Shown here: positions 10,255 to 19,931 of the stretch, piece after piece
Position numbering within the stretch: the first letter of the stretch is position 1
How the letters are laid out: every line of letters starts with the position of its first letter
Assembly: GCA_001931535.1 (NCBI GenBank)
Contig: CP016211.1
Coordinates: forward strand, 15,887,501-15,951,500
Source: Minicystis rosea
GTDB lineage: Bacteria > Myxococcota_A > Polyangia > Polyangiales > Polyangiaceae
Direction: 5' to 3'
DNA: 64,000 bases
Notes under the pieces: model-generated
Told to the model about the DNA's origin: nothing
Databases searched by the model: none
The model's input: only the letters and a program-made list of their open reading frames with translations
Made by a program: the position numbers and the translations under genes

Positions 10255-10289
10255 GCGCGCCCGAAGGTCCGCCCGGAATTCGGGCGTGC
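10255..10289. terminator. Hairpin between convergent genes
   Basis: GCGCGCCCGAA at 10255-10265 pairs with TTCGGGCGTGC at 10279-10289 (11 pairs, one G-U, 13-base loop). It lies in the 144-base gap between the GST (ends 10149, plus) and the helicase (ends 10294, minus), just outside the helicase stop, so it probably ends helicase transcription and may act both ways. There is no U-tract, as is usual at this GC content. Confidence 0.5.
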
Positions 10290-10293
10290 AGCT

Positions 10294-11976
10294 CTAGGCT
10301 TCTGCGAGCAGCCGCTCGATCTCGCGGACCGTCTCGACGTCGTCTCCGATCATCCCCTTCATCGACTGGATCCGACGCACCACCACGAGCGCGATCTGCT
10401 CCTCGATGGTGTCGTCCGCATAGGCCCAGTACACCTGGGCGAAGCGACCGTCGCGGTGGCACCTCCCCTCGATCTGCACCATCTGGATGGCCGACCAGCG
10501 TAGATCGTGGATGACCTCGGAGCGCGGGGCCGCGTCGTGCTGCTCCTGGTGCAGGGAGATCCCCTCCTCGACCGTGAAGAGGACGACCCGCGCCGCGCCA
10601 CGCTGGAAGCGGAGCCGCTCGTCCTCGCGGGCCGCGGCGGGCAGCGCGCCGTGGATGATGGCGCATGGGATGCCCTCGGCCTCGAGCGCGGCGCGCATGG
10701 CTTCGAGGGTCTCCAGGAACGCCACCGAGATGGCGACCTGGTGACCGTTGTCGAGGAGCTCGCGCACCAGCTCCACGGTTCCGGGCGCGCGGAGCAGCGA
10801 GCCTTTCTGGCGCAGGCGCAGCGTGGCGGCGAGCGCGGATCGGGGATCCTTGCCGCTTGCGGAGAGCGCGAGCTCGCGGCGGAACTCGGTCCACGCGCGG
10901 GCATAGAGCGCGCGGGCCTCGGGATCGAGCTCGATGGGCGTGAGGATGCGGTTGATCTCGGGCCATCCGGCGATGTCCTCCGGCCGGCGGCGGAGGCCCG
11001 CGGCGGGCGCGCCATCGAAGAGCAGCGCGCGCACCCGCTCGCAGTCCGCGGGATCGCCGCGCCACGCCCACTTGCCATAGGCGCCTCGCGAGACGCCGAG
11101 CCCCTGCGCGACACACCACTGCTCGAAGTCCTTGAGATCGGCGGCGCGGCTGCCGGTCACGCTCGCCAAGAGCGGCGCCAGATACGACAGCTCGAGCGGG
11201 TTCTGCCCAGCGGTCGCCGAGAGCCAGAGCACGAGCCCAGCGCGGACGTTGAGCTTGGCGGCGAGCTTCGAGCGGGCCGCCGTGGGGTTCTTGCAACGAT
11301 GGCTCTCGTCCCAGACGATGACGTCGAACGCCGCGGCGCTGCCGGCGCGCGCCAGCCCCTTCTTGGAGCGGATCTTCCGCCGCGCCTCGGGGGAGACCTC
11401 GAAGAGCTTGCCCAGCCGCTCGTAGTTGAGGATGACGATCCTCCGGCCGCCGTCGCCCATCGCCTGAATCGTCCGGCGCCAGTGCGCGACCACGGCGAGC
11501 GGGCACACGATGAGGATCGCGCGCGCCGACGGCATCCGCAGCACGGCCTCCCACGCCGTGATGGTCTTGCCGAGGCCGACGTCGTCCGCGAGTAGGAAAC
11601 CCGGGCGCCCAGCCGCGGCCGCCGCGGTGATGGCGCGCACGGCCTCGAGCTGATGAGGCCGCGGCGCGATGGCGCCTTGCGGTGTGGAGGCAGCGGGCGC
11701 GGGCTCGTCGTTGATGGTGCGCTCGACGTCGCGCTCCCAGGAGAACGGCGCGGGCACGAACGGGACGAGCGCCTCCGGCAGCGCGGCGCCCCGGTAGAGG
11801 AACGCGCTGTGCTCCGCATCCCAGCGCGCTCCACTCGCCATCGCCACGGCGCGCATCGCGAACGGGACATCGAGCACATGAGCGCGCGCCGCCGCGGGAG
11901 CACGCCGGGCCGGCGGAGCCGACGGAGCCGATGGACGAGACACGGACACGGTTCGCTTGGGCCGAAGGGTTGCCAC
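10294..11976 (-). CDS. SNF2-type helicase/ATPase with N-terminal DUF5710-like domain
   Basis: The product is 560 residues. Residues 34-62 (LDVPFAMRAVAMASGARWDA...FLYRG) resemble DUF5710, a small module often tied to primases and plasmid or phage replication proteins. A superfamily-2 motor follows: Walker A DDVGLGKT (131-138), ILIVCPLAVVAHW, DESH box (223-226) in VIVWDESHRCKNP, motif III-like LWLSATAGQNP, and a second RecA domain with VILFTVEEG-like and QIEGRCHRDGR (motif VI) stretches. All core ATPase motifs are present. It would remodel or translocate on DNA, substrate unknown. It stands alone on its strand. The domain pairing suggests a mobile-element origin, but no such element is visible nearby. 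Confidence 0.8.
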   Translation of the reverse strand: MATLRPKRTVSVSRPSAPSAPPARRAPAAARAHVLDVPFAMRAVAMASGARWDAEHSAFLYRGAALPEALVPFVPAPFSWERDVERTINDEPAPAASTPQGAIAPRPHQLEAVRAITAAAAAGRPGFLLADDVGLGKTITAWEAVLRMPSARAILIVCPLAVVAHWRRTIQAMGDGGRRIVILNYERLGKLFEVSPEARRKIRSKKGLARAGSAAAFDVIVWDESHRCKNPTAARSKLAAKLNVRAGLVLWLSATAGQNPLELSYLAPLLASVTGSRAADLKDFEQWCVAQGLGVSRGAYGKWAWRGDPADCERVRALLFDGAPAAGLRRRPEDIAGWPEINRILTPIELDPEARALYARAWTEFRRELALSASGKDPRSALAATLRLRQKGSLLRAPGTVELVRELLDNGHQVAISVAFLETLEAMRAALEAEGIPCAIIHGALPAAAREDERLRFQRGAARVVLFTVEEGISLHQEQHDAAPRSEVIHDLRWSAIQMVQIEGRCHRDGRFAQVYWAYADDTIEEQIALVVVRRIQSMKGMIGDDVETVREIERLLAEA

Positions 11977-12225
11977 GGCGGCGGTGATAGCAGCAAGCCG
12001 ACTTCAGGTACGAGATCGGGGCATCGAATCGCTTCGTGAGGGCGCCGCGCCTCACGGAAGCGTGCCCCGAGTCGGCCCGAGTCACGCGCTGCACGAGCCG
12101 CTCGACGACCCCGTCGATGCATCTCCGGGCGGCAGGACATTGGGCGTGGGCTCGACGCGGGATGGCGACATCGCAGCGGAGGCACGCAACGGAGGCGCGG
12201 TTGGATGTGGCGACGACCCCATCCG

Positions 12226-12259
12226 TTGACATGATGTATCGCTCGACGATATATCGTCG
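12226..12259 (+). promoter_or_regulatory. PadR promoter with operator over the -10 box
   Basis: TTGACA (12226-12231) and, after 18 bases, TATATC (12250-12255) form a sigma-70-like promoter. A perfect 16-base palindrome CGACGATATATCGTCG (12244-12259) covers the -10 box. Transcription would start near 12262, and a GAGAGG ribosome site follows at 12271, 11 bases before the TTG start of the padR-like gene. PadR repressors usually bind such dyads in their own promoters, so autoregulation is likely. Confidence 0.75.
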
Positions 12260-12287
12260 GGCGTACGAACGAGAGGCACGCCATCCC

Positions 12288-12599
12288 TTGCAAGACGCGA
12301 GCTACTACATCCTCATCTCGCTCGCCGCCGGGCCGCGACACGGCTACGGCATCCTCCAGGACGTCGCGGAGCTGTGCGGCGAAGCGAACGCTCTCGGTGC
12401 TGGCACGCTCTACGGCGCGCTCGAGCGCTTCAGCGACGACGAGCTGATCGAGATCGAGCGAGAGACCATCGAGCGGGGCCGCCCGCGCCGCTATTACCGG
12501 CTCACGCGCAAGGGCCGCAAGGCGGTCCAGGAGGAGACGGAGCGCCGCGCCGCGCTGCTCAAGGTCGCGCAGAAGCGCCTTCGCGCGAGGGCGACGTGA
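12288..12599 (+). CDS. PadR family transcriptional repressor
   Basis: The product is 103 residues from a TTG at 12288. The frame is open upstream, but an earlier start would place the promoter and operator inside the gene, and small PadR proteins typically begin just like this (M-QDASYYILISLAAGPRHGYG). The winged helix continues with LGAGTLYGALERFSDDELIE and ETIERGRPRRYYRLTRKGRK, followed by a dimerisation helix. Its last bases (GTGA) overlap the start of a membrane-protein gene, a common PadR/membrane-protein operon. A repressor of its own operon is the likely role. Confidence 0.88.
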   Translation: MQDASYYILISLAAGPRHGYGILQDVAELCGEANALGAGTLYGALERFSDDELIEIERETIERGRPRRYYRLTRKGRKAVQEETERRAALLKVAQKRLRARAT

Positions 12600-13531
12600 G
12601 CCCGCTCGAGCGCAGGTACCGCGTGCTCGTCTCGCTCTTCCCGGCGGCGCATCGCGCGCGTTGGGAGGATGATCTCGTGGCGACGCTCCTCGACGCGGCC
12701 CCCGAAGGGCGCGCCTTTCCCACGCCGCGCGAGGCGCTCGACCTCACGTTGGCCGCTGCGCGGGCGCACGCGCAGGAGCCCGCGCGGCGCCCCTTCGCGG
12801 AGGTATTGCGTGGAGGCGTGCTGCTCGGCGTGTTCCTGCTCGCGGCGCTGCGCCTCGGTGCTGCGCTCCGCTGGGCGCGCGGCGCGGTGGGGTACGTCGT
12901 TCACCTCGATGCGACGCATGACGTTGGGCGCCTTCATCGCGCTGGGCTTCGTTGCGCGGAGTCTCTGTTCTTGGCGATGTTCGTGGTCGCGCTCTTCTCC
13001 GCGCGGCGGGCGCCGGCGCTGGCGGCCACGCTGCTCCTCGCGCTGAGCTATGGAGCTCCGGACAGGCTCCACATCGACCTGGGCCATGCGCTCGTCTCCG
13101 TGCTGCCGCTCGTTCTCGCCGCCGGCCTCGTGCGCCCACAGCCGGTGCTCCCACGGCCGGCGCTCGCGATCTTGCTCCCTCCGCTCGTCGTGCTGGGCGC
13201 GTACCCGATGGTGTGGCTGTACCGCGTCTTGGACGGCGGCTTGATCACGCCTTCGGCCCCGGTGATCTCGTTGGGGGTCGGCGCATCGCTGATCGCGGCG
13301 GCGCTGCTTCGCGTGCTCGATGCCCGCTGGCTCATCGTGCCCGCGGTCTATTTCGGCGAGGATTACCTCTACGAGATCACCCGTCGGCTGCGCGGCGACG
13401 GGCTCTTCGCTTCGAGCACGCTCGCGGGGATGATCGTGTTTTGGGTCCCGGTGGCGTTTTTCGTCGGGTGCGCCTGGGCGCATTGGCGGCTCCAACGACG
13501 CTCCTCACCCTCGCCGACGGCGGACGCGTAG
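12596..13531 (+). CDS. Multi-pass membrane protein coupled to PadR
   Basis: The product is 311 residues from a GTG at 12596 that overlaps the padR stop by four bases. A cytoplasmic N-terminus (LERRYRVLVSLFPAAHRARW) resembles the start of membrane proteins encoded next to PadR regulators in actinobacteria and myxobacteria. About seven or eight hydrophobic stretches follow, for example GVLLGVFLLAALRLGAALR, LVSVLPLVLAAGLV and ALAILLPPLVVLGAYPMVWL. No catalytic motif or transporter signature is seen. It is probably controlled by the PadR protein; function unknown. Confidence 0.75.
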   Translation: MSPLERRYRVLVSLFPAAHRARWEDDLVATLLDAAPEGRAFPTPREALDLTLAAARAHAQEPARRPFAEVLRGGVLLGVFLLAALRLGAALRWARGAVGYVVHLDATHDVGRLHRAGLRCAESLFLAMFVVALFSARRAPALAATLLLALSYGAPDRLHIDLGHALVSVLPLVLAAGLVRPQPVLPRPALAILLPPLVVLGAYPMVWLYRVLDGGLITPSAPVISLGVGASLIAAALLRVLDARWLIVPAVYFGEDYLYEITRRLRGDGLFASSTLAGMIVFWVPVAFFVGCAWAHWRLQRRSSPSPTADA

Positions 13532-13550
13532 CGGCCCTCCGGGAAAGGCG

Positions 13551-13571
13551 TGACGGTGGCTTTCTCCGTCA
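13551..13571. terminator. Short hairpin between convergent genes
   Basis: TGACGG (13551-13556) pairs with CCGTCA (13566-13571). It sits in the 43-base gap between the PadR-coupled membrane gene and the FHA activator, which converge. The stem is only six pairs, so this is a weak call based mostly on position. Confidence 0.35.
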
Positions 13572-13574
13572 GCC

Positions 13575-14927
<1,353 letters not shown>

Positions 14928-15230
14928 GCGCCGGCCCGAGCTTAGAGCCTATCCCCGTAGACCTCCACGTCGCCGGCCGGCGGATTCACTTCGCCTTCGT
15001 TGCTCGGCCTCCTTGCGTACATCGAGCACGCTTCCGTCTCCACGGGCGCGCGTCTCCTTTTCCGACCCGATCCGGTCGAACGGGCTGGCTCTCGGAACGT
15101 GACCGAGAAAAGCGAACGTCAGGCCCGAGGCGGCGCGACCTTCGAGGGGAGCGCGGGTGGTGCGGGGTGTGGGGGCCCCGAACGAGCTTTGCTCGTTTGG
15201 GGGAGAGGGCACGCAGCCCTCGCCCGGGAA
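14928..15230. other. Intergenic stretch without a gene
   Basis: Between the FHA activator start and the sulfatase-factor remnant there is no convincing coding frame. The right-hand part (15121-15230) is an interspersed two-hairpin repeat, described separately. The left-hand part should hold the promoter of the activator gene, but no clear sigma-70 or sigma-54 box was recognised. Confidence 0.5.
15121..15230 (-). repeat. Two-hairpin interspersed element, copy 1
   Basis: This segment matches 42039-42145 along its whole length (shared blocks AGGCCCGA, GCGGCGCGAC, CGGGGTGTGGG, GGGAGAGGGCACGC). Hairpin 1 is CCCCGAACGAGC/GCTCGTTTGGGG (15176-15202, 3-base loop). Hairpin 2 is the G/C-rich GGGAGAGGGC...GCCCTCGCCC (about 15203-15226, one mismatch). 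It lies directly after the 3' end of the decayed SUMF1-like gene on the minus strand, the same arrangement as copy 2, so a terminator or 3'-UTR role is plausible. Confidence 0.65.
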
Positions 15231-15510
15231 TCAAGGCTTCGGCGGAGCGGGGCCATCCATGGCGCAGCGGAAGCCGATGGCGACGTGCGCGACGCTCGGG
15301 GCAGGGAGCCGCGGGAGGTGGCTTTGAGCTTGTCGTCGCCGTCGATGAAGCTACCGCCGCGCGATGCGGTTCGGCGAGGCGGGGGCGCCGTCGCTCACCC
15401 ACTCACTGACGTTGCCGCCGAGATCGTGGAGGCCCTCGGGCGTGCGATCGGCCACGTGCGGGCGGGTAACGGTCGAAGATATCTGTGTACGCGATGGCCT
15501 TCGTGCCGGA
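15231..15510 (-). pseudogene. Decayed SUMF1/formylglycine-generating-enzyme-like fragment
   Basis: Three reading frames on the minus strand together spell the C-terminal part of the SUMF1 fold. About 15375-15445 reads VADRTPEGLHDLGGNVSEWV, the family's G-L-DLGGNV-EW motif. About 15290-15365 reads ASRGGSFIDGDDKLKATSRG, the RGGSF motif. 15231-15275 reads AIGFRCAMDGPAPPKP and stop, the GFRCA ending. At least two, probably three, single-base shifts separate the pieces, and the first half of the domain is not found, so it cannot make an active protein. Such domains are common in myxobacteria, often beside kinases. Confidence 0.75.
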
Positions 15511-15620
15511 GTCTGCCGGCAACATCGGTTTGGATCGATTAGACGTGGCCTGTCACTGCGTCATTCCGTCGTCGCTTGCGTTGCAAGAGGTCGACTCGGT
15601 GCGCTCGAGGACGCTGCTGT

Positions 15621-18600
15621 TCATGGCGCCGGGCACCCGGTCAGCGAATCGATCCACTGCTGAAGCAGCGCGGCGCCTTCGGCATCCGGCAACGTGCTCG
15701 CGAGTGGAGGCATGAAGTTCGCTTGGCGCTGGCTCATGCGCAGCCACACCACCGATTGGTCATGAGCGCCGGGCTCGATCAGGTCTTTGCCCGGATACGC
15801 GTTCAAGATCGACCCTTGATTGCAGATGTTCTTGTTCGCGAACACGGTCTCGAAGCGGTAGTCGGCAGGCCCATAACCCGAGCCGCCGGGGCGGTGGCAA
15901 TACGAGCAATTCACGTGCAAGTAAGCGTCAGCGCGCATCTGCAGCGACGCCGCCGTGTCACCGTGCGCCGGGATGGGCGGCAGGCTGGTGAGGTTGCCGC
16001 TCAACATGCCGATGCCGGCGAGGGTGTCGAACTCGTTCGCGGTGCGCCCCGTCGATGGATAGGCTTGGTTGACGTTGAGCTGCCGTGTCTCGAGCCCCAG
16101 GCTCCAGCCTGCCGCGGACGTGTGGCACTGGAAGCATTGCGCTTGGGTCGGGTAGCTCCAGACGTGACCGCCGGCCAGCGTCTTCTGGTCGCCAGCCACG
16201 CCATCGACCAGGAAGGCCTCCGTTTGATCGTCACTCCAGCGGTACGTCCAGGCACCGTAGTTACCGTTCGTGAAGCGCACGAAGAAGCGCGTCTCGAAGT
16301 ACTGGCCCTGCCATTGGAAGTTCTTGATGGTCACCGCACCCGGGGGAAGGATGAAGTCGCCATCACTCTGCACGTCGAACGTCGTGCCGTTGGGCAGGGC
16401 GAAGTAGCGCGTCTTCGCGGCGCTGTCGGACCAGAACGGCTCGGCGATCGAGTACGGAATCACGCCGCTCGCCAGCACCGGAGGATTGGCCACCGTCACG
16501 AAGCACGGGCTGTCGCTGAGCAGGAACGGCGGCGCGACGCTGCCGTCTCCGGCCAAGCAAGTGGTGTTGGACGGCCGCACGTCGAGGCCGAGTTGTGCAC
16601 CGGCGCAGGTGCCGCAGTCCCAGGGACAAGAGCCGCAGGTCTCGCTGCCGTTACAAGCGCGATCACCGCACACCGGTGCCGGCGCACGGAAGCCCCACAC
16701 TTCGATCTCTGCGACTTCGATCGGCCCAGTGGGGTTCTGCATGCAGACGTTCACGCGCGTGACACCCGAGCGATCGCTGAAGTCGACGTTGTTCCAGGTC
16801 GGCATCGCGCTCGGCGTATCGGTGTAGGCGAAGGCATCCACGAACCCGCTGCCGCTATCGTACTGAACCTTCCACGTGGCGACGTTCCAAGCGCCGGCGT
16901 TGTCCTCCATCAAGCGAGCGGAGGTGATGGTGTACGTACCGCCGAGGCTGTACGTCACACAGTTGGGGGATACGCCGGAGCTCACCTTGGTGTCGGGGTC
17001 GCCGTCCGTCAGGCCAGCGACATTCGACCAGCCGCCGCCATCGGCGGTCCGCGTCAACGTGAGCTTCACCGGCGTGCTGCTGCACGTGCCGCAATCGGCC
17101 GAGCAGGTGCTGCACGTCTCCGTGCCATTGCAGGTACCGTCACCGCAGGTTGGACCCGTGCTGGCGCAACTGGTGGCCTCCAGGTAGAAGCGCTCCCAGG
17201 ACGCGGCGTCGCCGTTCACGCAGCTCGTACCGTTACCGCCGTCGCCGCTTTGAATAGGGCCGTCCGTGGTGGTGGCCTTCCAATACGGTGCAGCACCGGC
17301 GGGCGACGAGTAGCCCTTGCCGCCCGGGTACGTGCCGCCGCTCGAGCAGTCTTGCTCCGCGAACACCACGGCATTGGCATCGCTGCTGTCCACGGTGAGG
17401 TCGTTGGCTGCGAGCCGCATGTAGCTGCCCGAGCTGCCGCGGAACTTGAAGCCGCTACCTGACGGGATCTTCTCGAAGACTTGCGCGGTTGCTTGCGTCC
17501 CGCCGGGGATCACTTTACCGGCGGCATCCAACGCCAAGTAGTTGTCGGTGCGTTGCGAGCGGATCTTGAAACAGCCGTTATTGCTACAGGTTCCGCAATC
17601 CGCCGCGCAGGTCGAGCACGTCTCGCTGCCGTTGCAGGTTCCATCCCCGCACGCCGGGCTGCTGCTCGGGCACGTGACGGTCTCCGGGTAGAAGCGTTCC
17701 CACGAGGTGGCGTCGCCGTTGACGCAGCTCGTGCCGTTGCCGCCGTCGCCGCTCTGGATCGGGCCGCCCGTGGTGGTGGCTTTCCAGTAGGGCGCCGTGC
17801 CGGTGGGCGACGAGTAGCCCTTGCCGCCCGGGTAAGCGCCGGCGCTCGAACAGTCGAACTCCGTGAAGACGGGAGCAGCCGTGTCAGTGGCGTCGGCGGT
17901 GAGGTCCGTGCCCGCAACGCGCACGTAGCTTCCGGACGTGCTCTTGAACTTGAAGCCGTTACCCGACGGGATCTTTTCGAAGATCTGCGCCGCAGCTTGC
18001 GCAGCGCTGGGAACGACTTTGTTCGTGGCGTCGAGCACCAGGTACTTGTTGGTGCGCTGCGAACGAATCTTGACGCACGTGTTGCAGGTGCCGTCTTCCA
18101 CGTGCTGGCATCTTTGGTTGACGCAACTGTCTGCGGTGCAGGGACGATCGTCGTCGCAGTCGGCGTTGGTCGTGCAGCACAGGCCGTTGCTCGGGTAGTT
18201 GCAACCCGTGGTCGGGTTGCACGCGTTGGTGGTGCAAGCATCCCCGTCGTCGCAGGTGAGCGGTGTCCCTGCCTGGCAGCCGCCTCCCACGCAGGTCTCG
18301 ATGCCGTTACAGACGTCGTTGTCGCTGCAATCGGCGTCCGTGCTGCAGATCGGGTTTGGGTTGTAAATTCGGCCGAGTTTCGCGCCGCTGCCGCGCTGCA
18401 AGTAGTAGAGCGAGCCGTCCAAACCGATGTCCAGGTCGACCGGGTTGTTGAGCTCGCCGTTGGAGTCGTCGGCGAACACGGTCACGCCCGTACCGTCCTG
18501 ATTCATGAACCAGATCTGGCTGGAGCAGTAATCGGCAAAGAAGTATTTGCCGGTGTACGAGCTCGGAAAGTTGGCGACTGTCGGGTCGTAAAACGTGCCG

Positions 18601-19475
18601 CCGGTGATGGCGCAGCGACCTGCGTCGCGCGGGTACGAGTACACGGGCGCGACCGGGGCAGGGCCGCCACCATGGCCATAGTTCGAGCCCTTGGTGATCA
18701 AATCGATCTCTTCCGGGCCGCCGCCGCCCACGTCGTTGGCGAACAGCTTTCCGCTGACGCGACTGAACGTGAAAGTAAACGGGTTGCGCAAGCCGTAAGC
18801 CCAGATGGCGCGAGCGACACCCGTGGAGGTGTTGTAAAACGGGTTGTCGGTCGGGATCGTGCCGTCGGGGTTGAAGCGGTGGATCTTGCCAAAGGCATTG
18901 TTCAGATTTTGGGCGTTGGCTTCGTCGGCGTTGTCGCCGTGTGCCACGTACAGCTTGCCGTCCTCGCCGAAGTGCATGGCGCCGCTGTTGTGGTTGCTGG
19001 CAGCGCTGAGCAATGGGAAGTCGACGAGGATTAACTCGCTGCCGGGCGCCGCCACGTCGCCATTCGCGGTGAAACGGCTCACGCGGTTGTGCGTGCCGCC
19101 GCTGGTGGTCGTGTAAAAGACGTAGACCCAACCATTGCTCGAGAAGCTCGGGTCGAGCGTGATGCCGACGAGGCCGCGCTCGTTCTGGCTGTCTACGGCC
19201 AGCTCCACGAACGACTGCGCCAGTACGGTTCCATTCTTTACGACCTTCACCTGACCCGTTTGTTGTGCGACGAAGATGCGACCATCCGGTGCGATCTCCA
19301 TGGCCGTGGGTTGGCTCAAACCGGTCGCGACGATCTGGTGCTGGAAGCCAGCGTTGAGCACGATGCCTTGTTGGACAGCGGATACGCCGCCCTCAGGGGC
19401 GCCGGCAGAGCAGCCGAACAAGCTCAGGGCAAGCAGCGGAAGCGAGAAGCGGAGCGCGCGTTCATTCGAGGGCAT
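15621..19475 (-). CDS. Sugar-dehydrogenase propeller / beta-trefoil / diheme cytochrome fusion lipoprotein
   Basis: The product is 1284 residues from ATG 19475 (MPSNERALRFSLPLLALSLF then GC, a lipoprotein signal). Domains in order: a PQQ-type glucose/sorbosone dehydrogenase propeller (about 35-375) with HNSGAMHFGEDGKLYVAHGD, GKIHRFNPDGTIP and WAYGLRNP; a Cys-rich segment (CSTDADCSDNDVCNG); two related beta-trefoil units each opening KIRSQRT and ending SWERFY; CGDGTCNG-ETC linkers between them; a discoidin-like beta region; and a C-terminal part (about 960-1284) resembling SO2930-type diheme cytochromes with CFQCH and CSYCH. Oxidation of a surface sugar with electrons passed to the fused hemes is inferred. 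Base composition looks less GC-rich than the kinase genes. Confidence 0.85.
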   Translation of the reverse strand: MPSNERALRFSLPLLALSLFGCSAGAPEGGVSAVQQGIVLNAGFQHQIVATGLSQPTAMEIAPDGRIFVAQQTGQVKVVKNGTVLAQSFVELAVDSQNERGLVGITLDPSFSSNGWVYVFYTTTSGGTHNRVSRFTANGDVAAPGSELILVDFPLLSAASNHNSGAMHFGEDGKLYVAHGDNADEANAQNLNNAFGKIHRFNPDGTIPTDNPFYNTSTGVARAIWAYGLRNPFTFTFSRVSGKLFANDVGGGGPEEIDLITKGSNYGHGGGPAPVAPVYSYPRDAGRCAITGGTFYDPTVANFPSSYTGKYFFADYCSSQIWFMNQDGTGVTVFADDSNGELNNPVDLDIGLDGSLYYLQRGSGAKLGRIYNPNPICSTDADCSDNDVCNGIETCVGGGCQAGTPLTCDDGDACTTNACNPTTGCNYPSNGLCCTTNADCDDDRPCTADSCVNQRCQHVEDGTCNTCVKIRSQRTNKYLVLDATNKVVPSAAQAAAQIFEKIPSGNGFKFKSTSGSYVRVAGTDLTADATDTAAPVFTEFDCSSAGAYPGGKGYSSPTGTAPYWKATTTGGPIQSGDGGNGTSCVNGDATSWERFYPETVTCPSSSPACGDGTCNGSETCSTCAADCGTCSNNGCFKIRSQRTDNYLALDAAGKVIPGGTQATAQVFEKIPSGSGFKFRGSSGSYMRLAANDLTVDSSDANAVVFAEQDCSSGGTYPGGKGYSSPAGAAPYWKATTTDGPIQSGDGGNGTSCVNGDAASWERFYLEATSCASTGPTCGDGTCNGTETCSTCSADCGTCSSTPVKLTLTRTADGGGWSNVAGLTDGDPDTKVSSGVSPNCVTYSLGGTYTITSARLMEDNAGAWNVATWKVQYDSGSGFVDAFAYTDTPSAMPTWNNVDFSDRSGVTRVNVCMQNPTGPIEVAEIEVWGFRAPAPVCGDRACNGSETCGSCPWDCGTCAGAQLGLDVRPSNTTCLAGDGSVAPPFLLSDSPCFVTVANPPVLASGVIPYSIAEPFWSDSAAKTRYFALPNGTTFDVQSDGDFILPPGAVTIKNFQWQGQYFETRFFVRFTNGNYGAWTYRWSDDQTEAFLVDGVAGDQKTLAGGHVWSYPTQAQCFQCHTSAAGWSLGLETRQLNVNQAYPSTGRTANEFDTLAGIGMLSGNLTSLPPIPAHGDTAASLQMRADAYLHVNCSYCHRPGGSGYGPADYRFETVFANKNICNQGSILNAYPGKDLIEPGAHDQSVVWLRMSQRQANFMPPLASTLPDAEGAALLQQWIDSLTGCPAP

Positions 19476-19835
19476 GAGGACGTTCCTTGGGCACAGGGTG
19501 AGTGCGCACGCGTGAACAAACCCGTGATGCAAGATCGAGCTGCGGAGTAGTTCCTAAATTCAATGAACTTGCGAGGTCAAGGGCTTCTTGCCCGCGCCGC
19601 CGCACATGGTGGTAAGTGTAGCGCGTGACGAATCGTACGTGGTGATCCGCTCGACGACATGGACCGGGAAGGACTGGCGGGTGATCCACGGTGTCGATTC
19701 CGAGGGTGAGGCTCAGGTCCGGAACCCGCTCACTGGAGCGCTGTATTCTGCCGGCAGCACCGTTCAGTGCTCACGCCGCGAGCAGGTGGCCGGCGCGCGG
19801 GGCCTGCGGTGTCCTAACCGGCGCCGGAAGGGGGG

Positions 19836-19931
19836 TGATCAGCGCGATCGCTCCCAGGGCGATCTGCGAGATCACCCCAACCCCTCGCCCGTGATGCTCG
19901 GATCGAACCGCTGAGGTGATCGCGGCGATCG
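19836..19931. promoter_or_regulatory. Cluster of three YGATC-N5-GATCR palindromes
   Basis: TGATCAGCGCGATCG (19836-19850), its reverse-oriented relative CGATCTGCGAGATCA (19860-19874) and TGATCGCGGCGATCG (19917-19931) all fit YGATC-N5-GATCR. They lie about 300-390 bases upstream of the GH18 chitinase start. The same motif is paired in front of the second GH18 chitinase and the lectin-lyase gene. A common operator for secreted polysaccharide-degrading enzymes is inferred; an extended stem-loop is the alternative. Confidence 0.5.

Noticed and set aside
12231..12287. Upstream ATG start for the PadR gene
   Set aside because: It would put the -35/-10 boxes and the operator inside the coding sequence, and PadR proteins of this size start at the TTG region.
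15576..17462. A 628-codon plus-strand frame
   Set aside because: It is antisense to the dehydrogenase-cytochrome gene, whose frame has clear motifs, and is itself Arg/Ala/Val-rich without motif.
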